Counted from the first letter of the stretch, positions 39,562 to 47,346 are shown. The stretch: DNA of 64,000 bases from CAVSWT01 sp963746735 (GCA_963746735.1 CAVVCO010000012.1:124001-188000), one strand, 5' to 3'. Translations and numbers: made by a program. The notes: generated by a model not told the origin, from the sequence alone.

Positions 39562-39912
39562 TTAATTAGAATTAGATCCAGATCTATTTCCCCGCATTCT
39601 GTTTCTTCTTTCTTCAATCAATTTATTGAAGGCATCTTTTTGTTTACTATTTAAAAGTTTTTTTATCTCTGCGTTGGTGCTGTCCATTATGGCTCTAAAT
39701 TTTGTTCTATCAAAATTACCTTGAGCTGATTCCTGAAACTTTTTATCTGATGCTGAATAAATGTTTTCAATTTTTGTGGTTTGTTCTTCTGAAAGACTAA
39801 GACTATCCTTTAACATTTGTGCCCTTTCTTTTGGAGATCTGCGGGATTGTGCATTTAATGAAGCAAAGGATATTACAAATATCAATAATGAAAAACTTAA
39901 AATTCTTAACAT
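39562..39912 (-). CDS. Spy/CpxP-like periplasmic protein
   Basis: 116 aa from the ATG at 39912 (GGAGAAAG precedes it on the minus strand). Signal peptide MLRILSFSLLIFVISFASLN, then a small all-helical, Arg/Lys-rich protein: SLSLSEEQTTKIENIYSASD and LNSKQKDAFNKLIEERR. This is the LTXXQ-like pattern of Spy/CpxP chaperone or metal-stress proteins. It sits 30 bp upstream of the MacA-like gene on the same strand and may be the first gene of the exporter operon, which would suggest an envelope-stress trigger. Confidence 0.75.
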   Translation of the reverse strand: MLRILSFSLLIFVISFASLNAQSRRSPKERAQMLKDSLSLSEEQTTKIENIYSASDKKFQESAQGNFDRTKFRAIMDSTNAEIKKLLNSKQKDAFNKLIEERRNRMRGNRSGSNSN

Positions 39913-40098
39913 AACTTTCTCCACGTTTATCAAATTTTAGTGATTCTATAGTAATTATATTTTTTCCAAAGTGTTAGACGCCTAAAATGAATATTAGGTT
40001 TAAAGAAAGTAGTGTAACCTAAATCACAATGGGGAGAAATCGAAGTAAAACTTCAATAAAAATTAGTCTTCGCCTTTTTTATTCCAGTATCGGTCTTA

Positions 40099-40126
40099 TT
40101 GAAAATAAAATTTATTTTTATATATT
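40099..40126 (+). promoter_or_regulatory. Predicted sigma-70-type promoter of the metZ leader
   Basis: TTGAAA (40099-40104), 16-bp spacer, TATATT (40121-40126): five of six matches in each box. The predicted start, near 40133, lies about 24 bases before the leader ATG. Prediction only. Confidence 0.5.
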
Positions 40127-40156
40127 GCATTCACAATCAAAACTAACTTAATAGAA

Positions 40157-40234
40157 ATGAAATTAAATCACTTTCAAATGATGCCAATTAATTGTTGTAT
40201 GCAAACCTGTTGCATGAGAGGTAAATTTATTTGA
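40157..40234 (+). CDS. Cys/Met-rich leader peptide of the metZ operon
   Basis: A 25-codon reading frame, ATG at 40157 to TGA at 40232-40234. It starts MKLNHFQMMPIN, then CCMQTCCM, then RGKFI. Four Cys codons (40193, 40196, 40208, 40211) and two Met codons (40199, 40214) fall in eight consecutive codons, with two more Met codons at 40178 and 40181. In AT-rich DNA this density is not expected by chance. The peptide probably has no function itself; its translation is the sensor. An ATG at 40178 would give an 18-residue version. No clear SD is seen. Confidence 0.75.
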   Translation: MKLNHFQMMPINCCMQTCCMRGKFI

Positions 40235-40294
40235 AAGGTGTTTACTAATAAAATAGATAATCAATTAAAAGCCTTTCAAAAGAAAGGCTTTTTT
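40171..40294 (+). promoter_or_regulatory. Four-segment transcription attenuator (Cys/Met-responsive) in front of metZ
   Basis: Segment 1 is CTTTCAAA (40171-40178). Segment 2 is TTTGAAAGG (40230-40238), which overlaps the leader stop codon. Segment 3 is CCTTTCAAA (40272-40280). Segment 4 is GAAAGGC (40282-40288). Segments 1:2 pair perfectly over 8 bp, 2:3 over 9 bp, and 3:4 forms the core of the terminator. This matches the trp-type logic. A ribosome stalled on the Cys/Met codons covers segment 1 and leaves 2 free to sequester 3, giving read-through. A ribosome reaching the stop codon covers 2 and lets 3:4 terminate. The pairings are seen directly; the Cys/Met response is inferred. Confidence 0.78.
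40267..40294 (+). terminator. Attenuator terminator hairpin
   Basis: Perfect 11-bp stem AAAAGCCTTTC (40267-40277) / GAAAGGCTTTT (40282-40292), loop AAAA, then a run of six T (40289-40294). It ends 25 bases before the metZ ATG, so it controls metZ rather than ending an upstream gene; the nearest upstream gene is on the other strand. Confidence 0.88.
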
Positions 40295-40319
40295 GTTATA
40301 AAATAAGAATGGTTTAACA

Positions 40320-41495
40320 ATGGAAAACTTTGAAACAAAATCTATTCGAACTCAAACCGAAAGGTCAAAGAATAGAGAACATTCAACACCTTTATATTTA
40401 ACTTCAAGTTTTGTCTTTGAAAATGCAGAGCAGGGAAGAGCCTTGTTTGCAGATGAAATTGAAGGTAATATTTATTCCCGTTTTTCAAATCCGAACACAA
40501 CCGAGTTTATTGATAAAATGGTTCAACTTGAAAAAGCTGAAGACGGATTTGCTTTTGCAACTGGCATGGCTGCGGTGTTTACAAGTTTTGGAGCTTTGTT
40601 AAAATCCGGTGATCATGTTTTAGCAAGTCGTTCGCTTTTCGGATCGACTCATCAATTGCTAACAAAAATTTTTCCTAAGTGGGGTATAACTCATACTTAT
40701 GTTGATGCATCGAATCAGGACGAGTGGGAAAAGTCAATTCAAAATAATACGAAAATGATTTTTGTTGAAACTCCTTCAAATCCAGGTTTGGAATTAATTG
40801 ACCTTGAATGGCTTGGCAAATTAAAAGAAAAAAATGAATTGATTTTAAATGTTGATAATTGTTTTGCTACTCCGTATTTACAAAACCCTGTTGATTTCGG
40901 TGCAGATTTAGTAACACATTCAGCTACGAAATTTATTGACGGACAAGGAAGAGTTTTAGGAGGAGTAGTTGTCGGCAAAAAAGAATTGATAAAAGAAATA
41001 AGATTTTTTGCTCGTCAAACCGGCCCAGCACTCTCGCCGTTTAATGCCTGGCTGCTTTCGAAAAGTTTAGAGACGCTTTCCGTTAGAATGGATAAGCATT
41101 GTGAGAATGCTTTTAAATTAGCTGAAGCATTAGAAAAGAATGATGAAATAGAAAATGTTAAATATCCATTCCTTCCTTCTCATCCCCAATATTCGTTGGC
41201 AAAAAAACAAATGAAACTTGGCGGCGGCATTGTTACTTTTGTTCCCAAAGGAGGATTAGAAAGAGCTAAAAAATTTATTGATTCAATAAAGCTTTGTTCG
41301 ATAACTGCGAACCTTGGTGACACGAGAACAACAATTACACATCCAGCTTCAACGACTCATTCGAAGTTAACAGATGAGGAAAGAGAAAAAGTAAGTATAG
41401 CTCCCGGTTTAATAAGAGTTTCAGTTGGATTAGAAAATATAAATGACATTATCGAAGATATTAGTCAAGCTTTACAAAATTCAAAAAAGAAATAA
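40320..41495 (+). CDS. metZ: O-succinylhomoserine (or O-acetylhomoserine) sulfhydrylase
   Basis: 391-aa PLP enzyme of the Cys/Met metabolism family, joining sulfide to an activated homoserine to give homocysteine. Visible motifs: NIYSRFSNPNTTEFIDKMVQ, LASRSLFGSTHQLL, and the PLP-lysine segment THSATKFIDGQGRVLGG, whose FIDGQGRVLGG form is characteristic of MetZ. The end ITHPASTTHSKLTDEER is usual. Cytosolic. It is the first gene of the sulfur operon and the direct target of the leader attenuator. Which acyl-homoserine it uses cannot be told from sequence. Confidence 0.92.
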   Translation: MENFETKSIRTQTERSKNREHSTPLYLTSSFVFENAEQGRALFADEIEGNIYSRFSNPNTTEFIDKMVQLEKAEDGFAFATGMAAVFTSFGALLKSGDHVLASRSLFGSTHQLLTKIFPKWGITHTYVDASNQDEWEKSIQNNTKMIFVETPSNPGLELIDLEWLGKLKEKNELILNVDNCFATPYLQNPVDFGADLVTHSATKFIDGQGRVLGGVVVGKKELIKEIRFFARQTGPALSPFNAWLLSKSLETLSVRMDKHCENAFKLAEALEKNDEIENVKYPFLPSHPQYSLAKKQMKLGGGIVTFVPKGGLERAKKFIDSIKLCSITANLGDTRTTITHPASTTHSKLTDEEREKVSIAPGLIRVSVGLENINDIIEDISQALQNSKKK

Positions 41496-41500
41496 AATTT

Positions 41501-41918
41501 ATGAAAGTAGAATTAAAAAGAGTTAATGAACATTGTCATTTCAAAGCTACTGGATCTGCTGGAGTTGAAATTAATATTGATGGAGCTCCTTCTATCGGCG
41601 GTCAAAATGCCGGTGCAAGGCCAATGGAATTAATACTTAATGGGACTTGGGGGATGTACAGCGATGGATGTTATTTCAATACTTAAAAAGCAAAAGCAAA
41701 AAATTGATGATTTAATAATAACTATTGATGGAGAAAGAATTGAAAATCAAATACCCTCAATCTTCAAAACAATAAATGTTCATTATCAATTTAAAGGCGA
41801 GCTTGAAGAGAAAAAAGTAAAGCATGCAATTGAGCTTTCAATGGAAAAATATTGTTCGGCAACTGCTATCTTAAATAAAACTGCCGATATAAATCATACT
41901 TTTAGTATAGAAAAATAA
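41501..41918 (+). CDS. OsmC-family protein, interrupted by a +1 shift
   Basis: About 138 aa after repair. The first part (41501 onward) has FKATGSAGVEINIDGAPSIG. The second frame has the conserved first cysteine in GLGGCTAMDVISILKKQKQK and the second in SMEKYCSATAILNKT, the thiol pair of OsmC/YhfA. The break is one extra A after CTT near 41637 (CTT-A-ATG). OsmC proteins reduce organic hydroperoxides or handle sulfane sulfur. Being 5 bp from metZ and before YeeE/YedE genes, a sulfur-handling role is plausible. Confidence 0.85.
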
Positions 41919-41934
41919 AAATGGAGAGTAATTA

Positions 41935-42408
41935 ATGGAAGTTATTTTAGGGAATTGGAACTGGTATATTGCGGGGCCTTTAATTGGATTATTTGTTCCG
42001 CTTATGTTTATAATAAGCAATAAAAAATTTGGAATATCTTCGGCGCTTGTTCATATCTGTACAATTGTTTTACCAAAAGAAAAAATAAAAAAATTTCAAT
42101 ATAATTGGAGCGAAGACAGTTGGAAATTTTATTTCGTGATTGGAATTGTAATCGGAGCATTTTTAGCAAATTATTTTTTATCAAGTCAGCCGAAAAATTT
42201 TTTGCCCGCTTCTGACTATTCAATTTCCGGATTTATGAAATTATTTATAGGCGGTATTCTTGTCGGCTTTGGAACCAGGTACGCAAACGGATGTACTTCC
42301 GGGCATTCCATTACCGGTTTATCTTTGTTACAATCCTCAAGTTTAAAAGCAACTATTTCCTTTTTTATCGGCGGATTAATTTTCACTTTTGCTTCTTATT
42401 ATTTATAA
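41935..42408 (+). CDS. YeeE/YedE-family membrane protein (sulfur-compound transporter), first half-type
   Basis: 157 aa with four predicted membrane helices. The signature GFGTRYANGCTSGHSITGLS carries the conserved Cys in GCTSGH. In YeeE this type of Cys passes thiosulfate or sulfane sulfur through the membrane. SD-like GGAGAG lies before the ATG. It is followed after 16 bp by a second, complementary protein, and the two together match the two halves of a full-length YeeE. It follows metZ and OsmC, fitting sulfur supply. Confidence 0.88.
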   Translation: MEVILGNWNWYIAGPLIGLFVPLMFIISNKKFGISSALVHICTIVLPKEKIKKFQYNWSEDSWKFYFVIGIVIGAFLANYFLSSQPKNFLPASDYSISGFMKLFIGGILVGFGTRYANGCTSGHSITGLSLLQSSSLKATISFFIGGLIFTFASYYL

Positions 42409-42424
42409 AAGGATAAAAAAATAA

Positions 42425-42835
42425 ATGAAAAATTTTGTCTTTATCGTACCTGGAATAGCATTCGGAATTGTTCTTACAAAATCAGAAGTAATTAGCTGGT
42501 TTAGAATTCATAATATGTTTTTGTTTAATGAACCATACATGTATTTAATTATTGGTTCTGCCGTGGTAGTGGGAATCATTTCTGTTCAAATTCTAAAGAG
42601 ATTAAAAGTAAAATCATTGAATGATGAAGAATTAAATTTCAGCGGAAAAGAATTTCATAAGGGTTTTATAATTGGCGGAATTATTTTCGGGATAGGCTGG
42701 GCAATTACCGGTGCTTGCCCCGGGCCTATTTTTGCACAGATTGGAGCCGGTGCGTATCCTGCTATTTTTACTTTGTTTGGTGCTGTACTTGGAGCTTATT
42801 TTTATAATCGTTTTAGAGAGAAGCTGCCGCACTGA
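42425..42835 (+). CDS. DUF6691/YeeE-type membrane protein, second half
   Basis: 136 aa, four hydrophobic segments, with the signature GIGWAITGACPGPIFAQIGA containing the conserved Cys in GACPGP. It pairs with the previous gene (the GCTSGH half). Such split pairs are annotated as YeeE/YedE transporters and are commonly found near sulfurtransferases or persulfide dioxygenases. Last gene of the operon; a strong terminator follows 33 bp after the stop. Confidence 0.87.
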   Translation: MKNFVFIVPGIAFGIVLTKSEVISWFRIHNMFLFNEPYMYLIIGSAVVVGIISVQILKRLKVKSLNDEELNFSGKEFHKGFIIGGIIFGIGWAITGACPGPIFAQIGAGAYPAIFTLFGAVLGAYFYNRFREKLPH

Positions 42836-42867
42836 AAATAAGTAATGCTGTTTGGCAGCTTCAATTT

Positions 42868-42902
42868 ATAAACCCAATTTCTTTAAAAGAAATTGGGTTT
42901 AT
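42868..42902. terminator. Bidirectional terminator between the sulfur operon and the thioredoxin-like gene
   Basis: Stem AACCCAATTTC (42871-42881) / GAAATTGGGTT (42889-42899), 7-nt loop TTTAAAA, extended by A/T pairs on both sides. Serves both convergent units. Confidence 0.85.
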
Positions 42903-42921
42903 CTTTAAATTTTATGTCGAT

Positions 42922-43461
42922 CTAATTTTTCCATTTAATCGTGCATCCGATTGAAAAAGTTTCCGGTACAGAAATATCCTTTCCTTCAAGCAATTCATCT
43001 AAGGCATCTCTCAAATAATTGCTTTGAACTTTTTCCAGCTCTTTCCAATTATCATCAATCTTACCATGATAGATTAATTTCCTTTCATCATTAAAAAGAA
43101 AAATTTCAGGAGTATGGCTGGCATCAAATGATATAGCAACGCTTTGATCTTCATCGCGCAGATACGGGAAATTAAAATTATTAGTCGAAGCTCTTTTTTT
43201 CATCTCTTCAAAAGAATCATCAGGATATTGTGAATCATCATTTGAATTAATAGCTGCAACACCTATTGTATCTTTATAATCTTTTGCAATTTTAATAATC
43301 CTATCTTCATAAGCTTGAACATAAGGACAATGGTTACAGCTAAAAATAATTATCAACCCCTTTTTATCTTTAAATGAATTTAGATCATATTCTTTCCCAT
43401 CCACACTTTGTAATTTAAAGCTGGGGATATCAGAACCAATTTTTAATTTTGAAGTACTCAT
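42922..43461 (-). CDS. Thioredoxin-fold protein (AhpC/TSA-like, CNHC motif)
   Basis: 179 aa without a signal peptide. The thioredoxin fold begins IPSFKLQSVDGKEYDLNSF, with the active-site motif CNHC in FSCNHCPYVQAYEDR (about residues 41-44), NSNDDSQYPDDSFEEMKKRA, the cis-Pro segment ASHTPEIFLF and a final Cys in SIGCTIKWK. This subgroup (thioredoxin family protein with CxHC) is widespread and uncharacterised; likely a thiol-disulfide reductase or peroxiredoxin. It faces the sulfur operon across a shared terminator. Confidence 0.85.
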   Translation of the reverse strand: MSTSKLKIGSDIPSFKLQSVDGKEYDLNSFKDKKGLIIIFSCNHCPYVQAYEDRIIKIAKDYKDTIGVAAINSNDDSQYPDDSFEEMKKRASTNNFNFPYLRDEDQSVAISFDASHTPEIFLFNDERKLIYHGKIDDNWKELEKVQSNYLRDALDELLEGKDISVPETFSIGCTIKWKN

Positions 43462-43547
43462 TTATAAAGTCCTTTACTTTTCTTAAGTTAATCAAAACAA
43501 ATAATTTATTCTGAAAAATCAGCTTACTAAATTATTCGGAAAAATAA

Positions 43548-45014
43548 ATGCTTAAAAAAATTTTACTATTTCTACTAATAATTACCGGAAATTTTATGGC
43601 ACAAGGTTTTGATTTCGCAAATAGTCTTTATTATGATTATTCACACTACCGCGAGGAAAGCATAAATCATAAGAGATTTAAACATTCCGATATTGTTCCT
43701 CTTATTGAACGTTTAAAAGATAAAAATAATTTTGTGGTTAATAAAGCCGGAACATCTGCCGAAGGAAGAGATATTTATTTAATTAAAATTGGACATGGAG
43801 AGAAAAAAATATTTCTTTGGTCGCAAATGCATGGAGACGAATCAACTGCAACTATGGCTTTGTTTGATATTTTTAATTTTCTTAACTCCAATGATCATTA
43901 CAATGCATTCAGAGACAGTTTGTTCAACAAAGCAACTGTTTATGTAATGCCAATGGTTAATCCGGACGGGGCAGAAGTTTTTCAAAGACGGAATTCCTTT
44001 GAAATTGATATCAATAGAGATGCTGCACGACAGCAAACACCGGAAGGAATAATTCTTAGAAAAACTTTTGAAGAATTACATGCTGACTTTGGCTTTAATC
44101 TTCATGATCAAAACACAAGGTATTCAGTCGGCAACAGTTTCAAGTCAGCTACGCTTTCATTTCTTGCACCCGCAGTTAATTATGAAAAAAGTGTTGATCC
44201 TGTTAGAGATAATGCAATAAAATTAATTGGGGAACTTTATGAAATTATGTCAAGCATAATTCCGGGACACATTGCAAAATATAATGATGATTTTGAACCA
44301 AGGGCTTTTGGTGATAATTTCCAAAGATGGGGAACCAGTACAATATTAATTGAATCAGGCGGCTGGAAAAATGATATTGAAAAACAATACATCCGCAAGC
44401 TGAATTTCATCACTTTACTTTCGGCTTTTAGGAGTATAATCGAAGAAACCTATGCCGAAGAAGACGAACAAGTCTATGATGACATTCCATTCAACGAAAC
44501 AAACATTATGGATGTTGTATTAAGAGATTTAAAATATAAAAACAAAGATCATGAATATTTGATTGATGTTGGAATAAATTATTCTGAAATAAATATTGAC
44601 AGCGCAAAAGATTTTTATATTAAATCTCATGTTGAAGATTTAGGAGACTTGTCAGTTTATTTTGGGTATGAAGATTGTGATTTTAAGGGAAGTGAAATTC
44701 AAATTGGAAAAACCTATCCCAAAGAATTCGCATCATTGAAGGAAATTGAAAAGCTTGATTTTAATGATATGTATAAACAAGGTTATACAAATGTTAAACT
44801 TGATTCAGCAGTAAGTGTTGAAGAAAAATATACCAAGCTTCCAATAAATATTTTAACAGGAAATAAAGATTTAGCGCCTAAAGAAATAGATTTAGGCAGT
44901 GTCTCAAATTTTATTATTAAAAAAAATAACAAAATTCAATATGTTGTAATTAATGGATTTATTCACAATGTTGAAACCGGCATTGGTGAAATACGAAATG
45001 CTTTAATTTATTAA
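43548..45014 (+). CDS. Exported M14-family zinc carboxypeptidase
   Basis: 488 aa with signal peptide (ILLFLLIITGNFMAQ). The zinc ligands H95 and E98 are in SQMHGDEST, and the third His is in FNLHDQNTRYSVG. Substrate-binding Asn/Arg is in DINRDAARQQTPEG and the catalytic Glu in STILIESGGWKND. The peptidase domain fills residues 40-310. The C-terminal part is beta-rich and of unknown role. There is no T9SS tail, so it is probably periplasmic. The specific peptide substrate is unknown. Confidence 0.88.
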   Translation: MLKKILLFLLIITGNFMAQGFDFANSLYYDYSHYREESINHKRFKHSDIVPLIERLKDKNNFVVNKAGTSAEGRDIYLIKIGHGEKKIFLWSQMHGDESTATMALFDIFNFLNSNDHYNAFRDSLFNKATVYVMPMVNPDGAEVFQRRNSFEIDINRDAARQQTPEGIILRKTFEELHADFGFNLHDQNTRYSVGNSFKSATLSFLAPAVNYEKSVDPVRDNAIKLIGELYEIMSSIIPGHIAKYNDDFEPRAFGDNFQRWGTSTILIESGGWKNDIEKQYIRKLNFITLLSAFRSIIEETYAEEDEQVYDDIPFNETNIMDVVLRDLKYKNKDHEYLIDVGINYSEINIDSAKDFYIKSHVEDLGDLSVYFGYEDCDFKGSEIQIGKTYPKEFASLKEIEKLDFNDMYKQGYTNVKLDSAVSVEEKYTKLPINILTGNKDLAPKEIDLGSVSNFIIKKNNKIQYVVINGFIHNVETGIGEIRNALIY

Positions 45015-45103
45015 TTTTATTGTTAGAAATATAAATTGTAATATTACGCTACTTTCTTTCCCACTTTAATAGAATTATACTTGTTTCAATAGTAGAGGCA
45101 AAC

Positions 45104-45562
45104 ATGTTTCAAATTAAAAATATTCTTATTCCAACTGACTTCAGTAATTTATCGCTTACTGCCGGAGACTACGCAGTTGAACTAGCTCTTCAATATGGTG
45201 CAAAAATTCATCTTCTGCATATTCTTGAAAAAACTCCTCCTATATTAGCAATACGTTCTTTGGATCTGTCTGAAGATAAAATTAGAAAATCATTTGATGA
45301 TTATGCACAGAAATCAATTGAAGAAGCTGTAGTTAAAATTAGAAGCGGTAAAGATGTGGAAATTATTCCCGTTGTCAGAAAAGGAATTGATTACGATGAA
45401 ATAATAAATTATAGTAAAGAAAAAAATATCGATTTAATTGTAATTGCAACTCACGGTAGAACGGGAGTGCTTCATACATTACTTGGAAGCGTTGCTGAAA
45501 AAGTAATTCGATATTCTAAAAAACCGGTTTTAGTTACAACTCCTTCTGAAAAAGAGATTTAG
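45104..45562 (+). CDS. Universal stress protein (UspA family)
   Basis: 152 aa, single Usp domain: ILIPTDFSNLSLTAGDYAVE at the N-terminus, and the ATP-binding G-2x-G-9x-G(S/T) pattern near the end in ATHGRTGVLHTLLGSVAEKV, so it likely binds ATP. Cytosolic. GAGGCA about 5 bases before the ATG is the SD. A stand-alone gene between the peptidase and a zinc-ribbon gene; stress regulation is inferred from the family only. Confidence 0.92.
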   Translation: MFQIKNILIPTDFSNLSLTAGDYAVELALQYGAKIHLLHILEKTPPILAIRSLDLSEDKIRKSFDDYAQKSIEEAVVKIRSGKDVEIIPVVRKGIDYDEIINYSKEKNIDLIVIATHGRTGVLHTLLGSVAEKVIRYSKKPVLVTTPSEKEI

Positions 45563-45641
45563 ACTACCGCAATTATACTTGCGAATACTATATGAGTTTG
45601 GTATATTTAAAGTCAGTTTTTCCGAAAGGTAGGATAGGTTC

Positions 45642-46019
45642 ATGGCAAGAGTAAAAAATATTGAGGCTTTTTGCAGTGTATGTAATACAGTGCAAAAAAT
45701 GGAATTGGCTGGGGAAGTTATTGCGGTTGAAGGTGAAAATAAAAGATGGGCTAAATGCAAAAAATGCAAGCAAACCATGATTATTGATTTAACTGAAGAT
45801 GTTAAAGAGAAAAAGCCCTCTTTGGAAGGAATAGAGAATGAGGATTGTACAGTTTATTCCCCTAAAAAGTCCTTTATTGTTGGAGAAGCTATTTATCATG
45901 AGAATTGGGATGATTTTGGTAAAGTTGTTTCAAAAGAAATTTTATCAAATGGAATCAGTTCAATCTCAGTTGAGTTTCAGAAATTAGGTCATAAGAAATT
46001 AATTGAAGCAATATCATAA
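45642..46019 (+). CDS. Zinc-ribbon protein with Tudor/KOW-like C-terminal domain
   Basis: 125 aa. Two CxxC pairs (CSVC near residue 10 and CKKC near 46) form a zinc ribbon. After a charged linker, residues 75-125 read FIVGEAIYHENWDDFGKVVS and end ISVEFQKLGHKKLIEAI. This resembles the small SH3/Tudor fold at the C-terminus of UvrD/PcrA helicases that binds RNA polymerase. It lies 32 bp before rpsU on the same strand. A transcription- or translation-associated role is inference. Confidence 0.7.
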   Translation: MARVKNIEAFCSVCNTVQKMELAGEVIAVEGENKRWAKCKKCKQTMIIDLTEDVKEKKPSLEGIENEDCTVYSPKKSFIVGEAIYHENWDDFGKVVSKEILSNGISSISVEFQKLGHKKLIEAIS

Positions 46020-46051
46020 AATAAAAAACCACTTAAGGCAGGTGAAATAAT

Positions 46052-46243
46052 TTGGTTGGTATCTCAGTAGGCGACAATGAATCTATAGATAAAGCTCTTA
46101 AAAGATTTAAGAAAAAATACGAAAGATCAGGTGTTCTTAAAGAATTTAAAAAGAGAACTTTCTTTGTTAAACCATCGATTAAAAAGAGAATGGAAAAAAT
46201 GAAGGCTGCGAGACGTGCGCATCGCATAGATAATTTTGATTAA
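46052..46243 (+). CDS. rpsU: 30S ribosomal protein bS21
   Basis: 63 aa, TTG start with SD AGGCAGGTGA upstream. MVGISVGDNESIDKALKRFK, then VLKEFKKRTFFVKPSIKKR and a basic tail (AARRAHR) are typical of bS21. It sits near the anti-SD and helps initiation; its presence fits the visible SD sequences in this window. Followed by a strong terminator. Confidence 0.94.
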   Translation: MVGISVGDNESIDKALKRFKKKYERSGVLKEFKKRTFFVKPSIKKRMEKMKAARRAHRIDNFD

Positions 46244-46248
46244 GATTT

Positions 46249-46276
46249 AAGCCCCTAATTTTTAGGGGCTTTTTTA
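46249..46276 (+). terminator. Intrinsic terminator after rpsU
   Basis: Perfect 10-bp stem AAGCCCCTAA (46249-46258) / TTAGGGGCTT (46262-46271) with a 3-nt loop and a six-T run overlapping the stem end. Confidence 0.9.
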
Positions 46277-46279
46277 TTT

Positions 46280-47140
46280 TTATTTCAATTCTATTCTTGG
46301 CTCACCCGCCGCATTGTCCTTTTCGTTTGAATAATGTTTTTCAAAGTGAGATGTAATCAATTTAAAAGCATCATCTACAGAATTGCAAAACGAAATATTA
46401 TTCATGTCAGATTTGCTGACTACACCGTTTTCAATTAAGCCGTCAAAGTTAACTATACTCTTCCAGTATTTTTCATCATAAACAACCAATAAAAGTTTTT
46501 TCTTTATTTTTTCAGTTTGTACTAAAGTAAGAATTTCAAAAAATTCATCCATTGTTCCAAATCCGCCTGGAAAAACTATTAATGCTTTAGCAAGATATGC
46601 GAACCAAAATTTTCTCATGAAGAAATAATGAAACTCAAAGCTTAGCTCTTTTGATACATATTTATTTACAAATTGTTCGAATGGAATGCTTATATTTAAT
46701 CCAATTGAATAACCTCCGGCAAGCTTAGCTCCTTTATTTGCTGCTTCCATTATACCAGGCCCGCCGCCTGTACAAATTATAAATCTGTTTGCTTTAGTCT
46801 TTAAATTCATTGACCATTCTGTCAATCTTTTTGAAAGTTCCACGGCGTCTTCATAATACTTCGACATTCTAACCATGTGCTGAGCCACTCTTAATTCTTC
46901 TGCAAGTGAATTAGTGGTTTTCGGATTAATTGTTTTAAATCTATTCAACTCTCTAACTGCGTCCCGCTTGGATTTTAGCCTTGCTGACCCGAAGAAAACA
47001 ATTGTATCGACAATTTTATGCCTTCTGAATTTTGATTTAGGTTCAAGAAATTCCGATAGTATTCTAATAATTCTTGCGTCTGAAGAATTTAAGAAATCCA
47101 AATTTTCGTATGCTTTTAAAGGCGTTTTTTTATTAGCCAT
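46280..47140 (-). CDS. LOG-family nucleotide 5'-monophosphate phosphoribohydrolase-like protein
   Basis: 286 aa. Conserved LOG motifs: VFFGSARLKSKRDAVRELNR near the start, FIICTGGGPGIMEAANKGAK, GLNISIPFEQ, and PGGFGTMDEFFEI (the PGGxGTxxE box binding the nucleotide phosphate). Such proteins release the base from nucleoside monophosphates and were once annotated as lysine decarboxylases. Longer than the roughly 190-aa plant-like type, so it belongs to the TIGR00730-like long group. Monocistronic, convergent with rpsU. Confidence 0.9.
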   Translation of the reverse strand: MANKKTPLKAYENLDFLNSSDARIIRILSEFLEPKSKFRRHKIVDTIVFFGSARLKSKRDAVRELNRFKTINPKTTNSLAEELRVAQHMVRMSKYYEDAVELSKRLTEWSMNLKTKANRFIICTGGGPGIMEAANKGAKLAGGYSIGLNISIPFEQFVNKYVSKELSFEFHYFFMRKFWFAYLAKALIVFPGGFGTMDEFFEILTLVQTEKIKKKLLLVVYDEKYWKSIVNFDGLIENGVVSKSDMNNISFCNSVDDAFKLITSHFEKHYSNEKDNAAGEPRIELK

Positions 47141-47346
47141 AATTCCTTTCGCTTACTCCTGATAAAACAGGAAATGAATATAAAGATGTATGATTATGGA
47201 AGGTAACAATTGAAAGTATTTTATTTATGAATTAATATTTTATATTTCGACTTAATTTTCAGTAACTTTTAATTTACCGCTGCTAAAATAAAACACTAAA
47301 TCTTTTAATAAAAGACGAATCTTATAAATATTTAAATTGTTGCCTT

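Noticed and set aside
40127..40319. SAM riboswitch in front of metZ
   Set aside because: No SAM-I/SAM-II core or kink-turn; the leader ORF and the three alternative pairings explain the region fully.
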